This document shows positions 6,626 through 9,436 of a stretch of 9,436 bases of DNA, piece by piece. Numbering within the stretch: position 1 is the stretch's first letter; every line of letters starts with the position of its first letter. The stretch is from Bacillota bacterium (GTDB lineage Bacteria > Bacillota > UBA4882 > UBA10575): contig JAAYMP010000194.1 of the NCBI GenBank assembly GCA_012521315.1, positions 1-9,436 of the forward strand. Direction: 5' to 3'. The notes below the pieces were generated by a model. It was not told where the DNA came from. It did not search any database and worked only from the letters and a program-made list of their open reading frames with translations. The translations under genes and the position numbers were made by a program.

Positions 6626-6654
6626 TTGCCGGACCTTTTAAGTTGTGTTATAAT
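6626..6654 (+). promoter_or_regulatory. Sigma-A promoter of the tRNA-Thr gene
   Basis: TTGCCG (6626-6631) and a perfect TATAAT (6649-6654) are 17 bp apart. The predicted start near 6661 lies about 15 bp before the tRNA, typical for a single tRNA gene. It allows the tRNA to be expressed independently of the nrdR-nrdD operon that ends 31 bp upstream of the -35 element. Confidence 0.8.
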
Positions 6655-6675
6655 TTTAGGCGTTGTTATAAAAAA

Positions 6676-6751
6676 GCCAGCGTAGCTCAATTGGCAGAGC
6701 AGCTGACTTGTAATCAGCAGGTTATCGGTTCAAGTCCGATCGCTGGCTCCA
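6676..6751 (+). tRNA. tRNA-Thr (anticodon UGU)
   Basis: A complete 76-nt cloverleaf. The acceptor stem GCCAGCG/CGCTGGC has 7 perfect pairs; the D arm is GCTC/GAGC; the anticodon stem GCTGA/TCAGC holds the loop CTTGTAA, so the anticodon is TGT, reading ACA and related threonine codons. The T arm ATCGG/CCGAT holds the loop TTCAAGT. The discriminator base is T (U73) and the CCA end is encoded. There is no intron or extra-long variable loop. It has its own promoter and terminator. Confidence 0.97.
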
Positions 6752-6763
6752 TTAGAAAAGGCA

Positions 6764-6796
6764 AGGGTTTCCAGGATTTCCGGAAACCCTGTTTTT
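6764..6796 (+). terminator. Intrinsic terminator of tRNA-Thr
   Basis: A perfect 9-bp stem, agggtttcc (6764-6772) with ggaaaccct (6782-6790), encloses a 9-nt loop and is followed by g and five T. It starts 13 bp after the tRNA CCA and also serves as the end of any read-through from nrdD. Confidence 0.88.
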
Positions 6797-6834
6797 ATGC
6801 TTAAAAGCACCTTTTTCAAAGAAATTTGCAAAGA

Positions 6835-6866
6835 ATGGCTCCAATTACGCTAGGGCTATGGCTCCA
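6835..6866 (+). repeat. Short direct repeat atggctcca (two copies) echoing the tRNA 3' end
   Basis: atggctcca occurs at 6835-6843 and 6858-6866, 23 bp apart. The last eight bases, tggctcca, also form the 3' end of the tRNA gene (6744-6751). The copies lie in an otherwise featureless gap between the tRNA terminator and the terminator of the opposing ABC operon. They are too short to claim as an integration scar. Confidence 0.35.
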
Positions 6867-6922
6867 TAACAGAATTAAAGGTTCCGGGACGGAAATCTTT
6901 TTTAAACGAAAAAGGAATACAG

Positions 6923-6960
6923 AAAAAAAGAAGTTGTTCTCGCCAACGAACAACTTCTTT
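6923..6960 (-). terminator. Intrinsic terminator of the ABC transporter operon
   Basis: A perfect 13-bp stem, aaagaagttgttc (6927-6939) with gaacaacttcttt (6948-6960), has an 8-nt loop. On the minus strand the stem runs into a tract of seven T residues, and it lies about 40 bp after the last permease's stop. On the plus strand it is followed by ctatttt, so it may also work weakly in that direction, separating the two convergent blocks. Confidence 0.88.
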
Positions 6961-6997
6961 CTATTTTAAACCCAGCTTTTCTAAATTTTCGCTTAAT

Positions 6998-8158
6998 CTA
7001 ATCCTCCGGCAAATGTTCGGCTTGGGCGGCTTGGAGGCTGGCCGCGTGTTTCTTGCTCTGCCAAGCGTGGAGGGCCAAGGCGACGGCGATCACACCGTAA
7101 GCCAGGAAGCTCCGGAAGTACTCACCGACTTGGGGAATGCCCAGAATGCGCTGGCCGGCCAGGGGGGAAACCACGAACAAGGTGTGGAAGAGCAAGACGC
7201 CGATGATGGCATTCCAAATGGTGGCTTTGGAGATGGAGGCGCCCCCAATCAGCAGTGCGGCGATGGAGAACATCCCGACTTGCTCATGGCTGTTATAAGT
7301 GTTAAAGGTGCCGAGGTTTTGTAGGTAGATTAGTTGGCCCCAAGCGCCCAGGACGGTTGAGATGATGATGGCAATCAACCGGGTGCGGTTGACATTAATC
7401 CCGGAAACTTCGGCAATGTGCCTGTCTTGTCCGACGGCGCGCATCTGCTGACCGAGTTTGGTCTTGGTAAAATAAGAGGTGAAAAGGCACAAAAGGCCAA
7501 TGACCAGGAAAGTGGCCCAGGGGATGGCAAAGGGCCCCAGCTTTAATGAACTGAACAAGGCGCGGTCCAGAGCCCGGTTGATGGCGATCAAGTCCATGGT
7601 ATTGCGGAGCCCAATCCCCGAAGAAAGCATCATCTTCGGATTGTTCATGGGGATCAGGGTTCCGACCAGGACTAAAAAGACCAGTTGGTAAAGGCCGTTG
7701 GCGAAGAACCCTAAAATATAACCGGTCACCATCTCCCGCCCCTTGGCGCGGTTGAGCACCAGACCGGTCAACCAACCAAGAAAAACGGAGAAAGGAACGG
7801 AGATCAGGGCGGCTAGCAAGAACCCGGGAAGGCCCCCGATCTCCAGATGGGTAACGATGATCAAAGCCGCTTGCCCGGACATGGCCCCGATCACGATCCC
7901 AAAGTTTAGCCCCAACCCAGCCAGGACAGGGATGATCAGCGACAAGACCAGAAAGAGGTTCCGGGCCAAACGGGTAATGATCTCATTGACCAAAAACTGC
8001 GGGCTAAGACCGGCGGCAACGACCCCGGCAAAACAGAGCAAAGCAAAGAAAAGCGGAACGGACAGCTCGCTGAGGACGTGGTCAAAGCTTGATTTATTAC
8101 CTTGTTTGGCGGGTTCCTTCTTTAATATGGTTTTTGGTGCAACTTTTGCGTCAGCCAT
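6998..8158 (-). CDS. ABC transporter permease, BPD_transp_2 family (second permease)
   Basis: Integral membrane subunit of an importer of the simple-sugar/nucleoside type (YufQ/NupQ-like position). The 386-residue protein has a charged cytoplasmic N-terminus of about 28 residues, then roughly 8-10 hydrophobic segments, including LSVPLFFALLCFAGVVAAG, the conserved VLAGLGLNFGIVIGAMSGQ, and a late LIGGASISKATIWNAIIG. The cytoplasmic loop AVGQDRHIAEVSGINVNRTR matches the ATPase-contacting loop (GxNxxxAxxSGI) of this permease family. The start ATG has AAAGGGGG 9 bp upstream and lies only 6 bp after the stop of the other permease, so the two are translated from one message. It is the last gene before a terminator. 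The substrate cannot be deduced; nucleosides, purine derivatives and sugars are all carried by relatives. Confidence 0.88.
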   Translation of the reverse strand: MADAKVAPKTILKKEPAKQGNKSSFDHVLSELSVPLFFALLCFAGVVAAGLSPQFLVNEIITRLARNLFLVLSLIIPVLAGLGLNFGIVIGAMSGQAALIIVTHLEIGGLPGFLLAALISVPFSVFLGWLTGLVLNRAKGREMVTGYILGFFANGLYQLVFLVLVGTLIPMNNPKMMLSSGIGLRNTMDLIAINRALDRALFSSLKLGPFAIPWATFLVIGLLCLFTSYFTKTKLGQQMRAVGQDRHIAEVSGINVNRTRLIAIIISTVLGAWGQLIYLQNLGTFNTYNSHEQVGMFSIAALLIGGASISKATIWNAIIGVLLFHTLFVVSPLAGQRILGIPQVGEYFRSFLAYGVIAVALALHAWQSKKHAASLQAAQAEHLPED

Positions 8159-8164
8159 TATCTT

Positions 8165-9241
8165 TTACCCCCTTTCGTTCCTTGTTAGAGCGTATAGGAT
8201 CATACCGTTACTGATGATCATGCGCGCGATCTCGCTGATGTCGGTACCCCGCAACACGGTTTGGGTTACCGGCAAAGCGATGGTCAGTAAGGTTTGGAAG
8301 AGAACAGTTCCGATGATGATATGGCTGACGGTCGCTTTTTTCAGCGAAGCACCGCCGATGAGGGCAGCAGCGACCGCTGGGAAGGCCATATACAAAGGCG
8401 CGGTGTACAATTGGAGGAACCCGTAACTTTGCGCGTAAACCAGAGCACCAATGGCGGCGAGGACATTGGAGATGATCACACTGGTATAGCGCATGGCGCG
8501 GGTGTCAATCCCGGAAGATTTGGCGTACATGGGATTGGCCCCGGTGGCAAGCATGGCCAGTCCCGTCCGGGTGCGGAAGAAGAGATGGACCAGCCAGCAG
8601 AATAACCCAAAGAACAACAACAATCCGGTCGGGATGGTCACCCCAAAAAGTTTAAACGCCAGGAAGTTGTTGAGAACTTTACTATAGTGTTCATACAAGG
8701 TTATCGTCACGCGCAGTCCCTGACCGCCGATGGCCCAGATCATGGACGGATTATTAAAGGGGGCCGTCAACCAGAAGATACACATGCCGGCCACCACCGC
8801 AAAACCGACATAGGTCCCGACCATCATCTCCTGGCCACGGACCCGGTCCAGCAGTGAGGCGTATAAATAGCCGGTCAGAACGGCGAGCGGAATGGCGCAA
8901 AGAATGGCGACGAAGAAGCCGGTAAACCCGGTTAGATTATACTCCAGGCTGATGACGCCCCCGACCAAGCCGCAAACGAAACCGACGGGGAGGCCGAAGT
9001 TGAGGCCGACCCCGGTTACCAAGGTTGGCAACATGGCGAGGACCAGGAGGCCGTTCATGCCGATCCGCGCCAGGGAGTCGCTCAGCAGGATGGTGATGTC
9101 CATTTTCATGACAAAAGCCAAAATAAAAAGGGCCAGGAGGAAACTGCTGATAATCAGGCGTGGCAAGCCGAGTTTTTCGTAGCATGCTTTGAGATGGTGG
9201 GAGGTAAAGATATTAGTAACTTTGTTCGTGTTCAATGCCAT
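8165..9241 (-). CDS. ABC transporter permease, BPD_transp_2 family (first permease)
   Basis: Membrane partner of the following permease (YufP/NupP-like position), 358 residues. Hydrophobic segments include LIISSFLLALFILAFVM, the conserved TLVTGVGLNFGLPVGFVCG, FVAILCAIPLAVLTGYLYA, GLLLFFGLFCWLVHLFF and ALIGGASLKKATVSHIIIG. The ATPase-contact loop reads ATGANPMYAKSSGIDTRAMR. The two permeases share the GLNFG and LIGGAS.(K)KAT motifs, so they are diverged paralogues that should form a heterodimeric pore. The start codon follows the ATPase stop after a single base (TGA-G-ATG), and its ribosome-binding site AAGGAGGTG lies inside the end of the ATPase gene, which indicates translational coupling. 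Confidence 0.88.
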   Translation of the reverse strand: MALNTNKVTNIFTSHHLKACYEKLGLPRLIISSFLLALFILAFVMKMDITILLSDSLARIGMNGLLVLAMLPTLVTGVGLNFGLPVGFVCGLVGGVISLEYNLTGFTGFFVAILCAIPLAVLTGYLYASLLDRVRGQEMMVGTYVGFAVVAGMCIFWLTAPFNNPSMIWAIGGQGLRVTITLYEHYSKVLNNFLAFKLFGVTIPTGLLLFFGLFCWLVHLFFRTRTGLAMLATGANPMYAKSSGIDTRAMRYTSVIISNVLAAIGALVYAQSYGFLQLYTAPLYMAFPAVAAALIGGASLKKATVSHIIIGTVLFQTLLTIALPVTQTVLRGTDISEIARMIISNGMILYALTRNERG

Positions 9242-9242
9242 C

Positions 9243-9436
9243 TCAACCCACCTCCTTTGTTGGTTGCGTGCCGGCGATCATGAGACCAAAGTCCCGGTCG
9301 GAAGCATCCGGGGGCAGAATCCCGGTGATTTTTCCGTTGTAAACCACGGCAATCCGGTCGCAGATCCTTCTTAACTCGTTGAGTTCACTGGAGGTCATGA
9401 TAATGGTCATGCCGTATTCCCGGTTGAAGCGGACCA
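9243..9436 (-). CDS. Sugar/nucleoside-type ABC transporter ATP-binding protein (3' end only)
   Basis: Only the last 63 residues are in the window, on the minus strand; the rest lies beyond the right edge. The sequence YGMTIIMTSSELNELRRICD, then DRIAVVYNGKITGILPP and a final FGLMIAG, is the end of the second nucleotide-binding domain of RbsA/NupO-type tandem ATPases (about 500 residues when complete). The H-loop position is Ser in TSSEL rather than His, as is usual for the second domain of this family. The gene ends TGA with the first permease starting one base later. It supplies energy to the two permeases. A solute-binding lipoprotein is expected further upstream in the operon but cannot be seen. 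Confidence 0.88.
   Translation of the reverse strand, partial: VRFNREYGMTIIMTSSELNELRRICDRIAVVYNGKITGILPPDASDRDFGLMIAGTQPTKEVG

Noticed and set aside
6797..6922. Small gene between the tRNA terminator and the ABC operon terminator
   Set aside because: No open frame with a ribosome-binding site was seen in these 126 bp, which are AT-rich with only short repeats.
7743..8426. 227-codon open frame on the plus strand across both permeases
   Set aside because: It overlaps the junction of two well-supported membrane proteins on the other strand, is Lys/Arg/Pro-rich with no recognisable domain, and has no convincing ribosome-binding site.
1..9436. Mobile element, CRISPR array, phage or defence system
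   Set aside because: No transposase, integrase, Cas or toxin-antitoxin motifs, no regularly spaced repeats and no terminal inverted repeats were seen. All complete genes belong to housekeeping or transport families.

Overview
The window looks like chromosomal DNA from an anaerobic, moderately GC-rich bacterium of the Firmicutes (Bacillota) type. The grounds are strong Shine-Dalgarno sequences (AAAGGAG, AAAGGGGG, AAGGAGGTG), sigma-A-type promoters, U-tract terminators, a tRNA gene with an encoded CCA end, a class III (oxygen-sensitive) ribonucleotide reductase under NrdR, and a nucleoside/simple-sugar-type ABC transporter with two unequal permeases. No genus can be named from the sequence alone. 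There is no phage, transposon, CRISPR or defence gene, and most of the content is housekeeping.

Left part, + strand (1-2247): the 3' two thirds of an S-adenosylhomocysteine hydrolase-family gene (ahcY), followed 95 bp later by a full amidohydrolase of the SAH/methylthioadenosine deaminase family. Together they dispose of SAH, the by-product of SAM-dependent methylation. The order also allows the SAH -> S-inosylhomocysteine -> inosine + homocysteine route known from methanogens.

Middle (2248-3824): a gap of about 350 bp holds a possible promoter, a strong 12-bp-arm hairpin, several smaller hairpins and a clear intrinsic terminator at 2479-2505. It may be a small RNA gene or an attenuated leader. 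A complete HI0933/YhiN/BaiN-family flavoprotein of unknown substrate follows.

Right-centre, + strand (3825-6796): a textbook NrdR regulon unit. A near-consensus promoter (TCGACA-17-TATAAT) carries two NrdR-box-like palindromes exactly 31 bp apart, followed by nrdR (GTG start) and, 13 bp later, nrdD. No nrdG activase gene follows. A tRNA-Thr(UGU) gene comes next, with its own promoter and terminator.

Right part, - strand (6923-9436): an ABC importer operon read right to left, convergent with the nrd/tRNA block. It shows the last 63 codons of the ATPase, then two tightly packed membrane permeases, and ends in a terminator with a perfect 13-bp stem. The solute-binding protein and the rest of the ATPase lie beyond the right edge.

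The strongest less-obvious observations are the tandem NrdR boxes laid over the nrdR promoter, the unidentified structured RNA candidate at about 2309-2505, and the ahcY/SAH-deaminase pairing.
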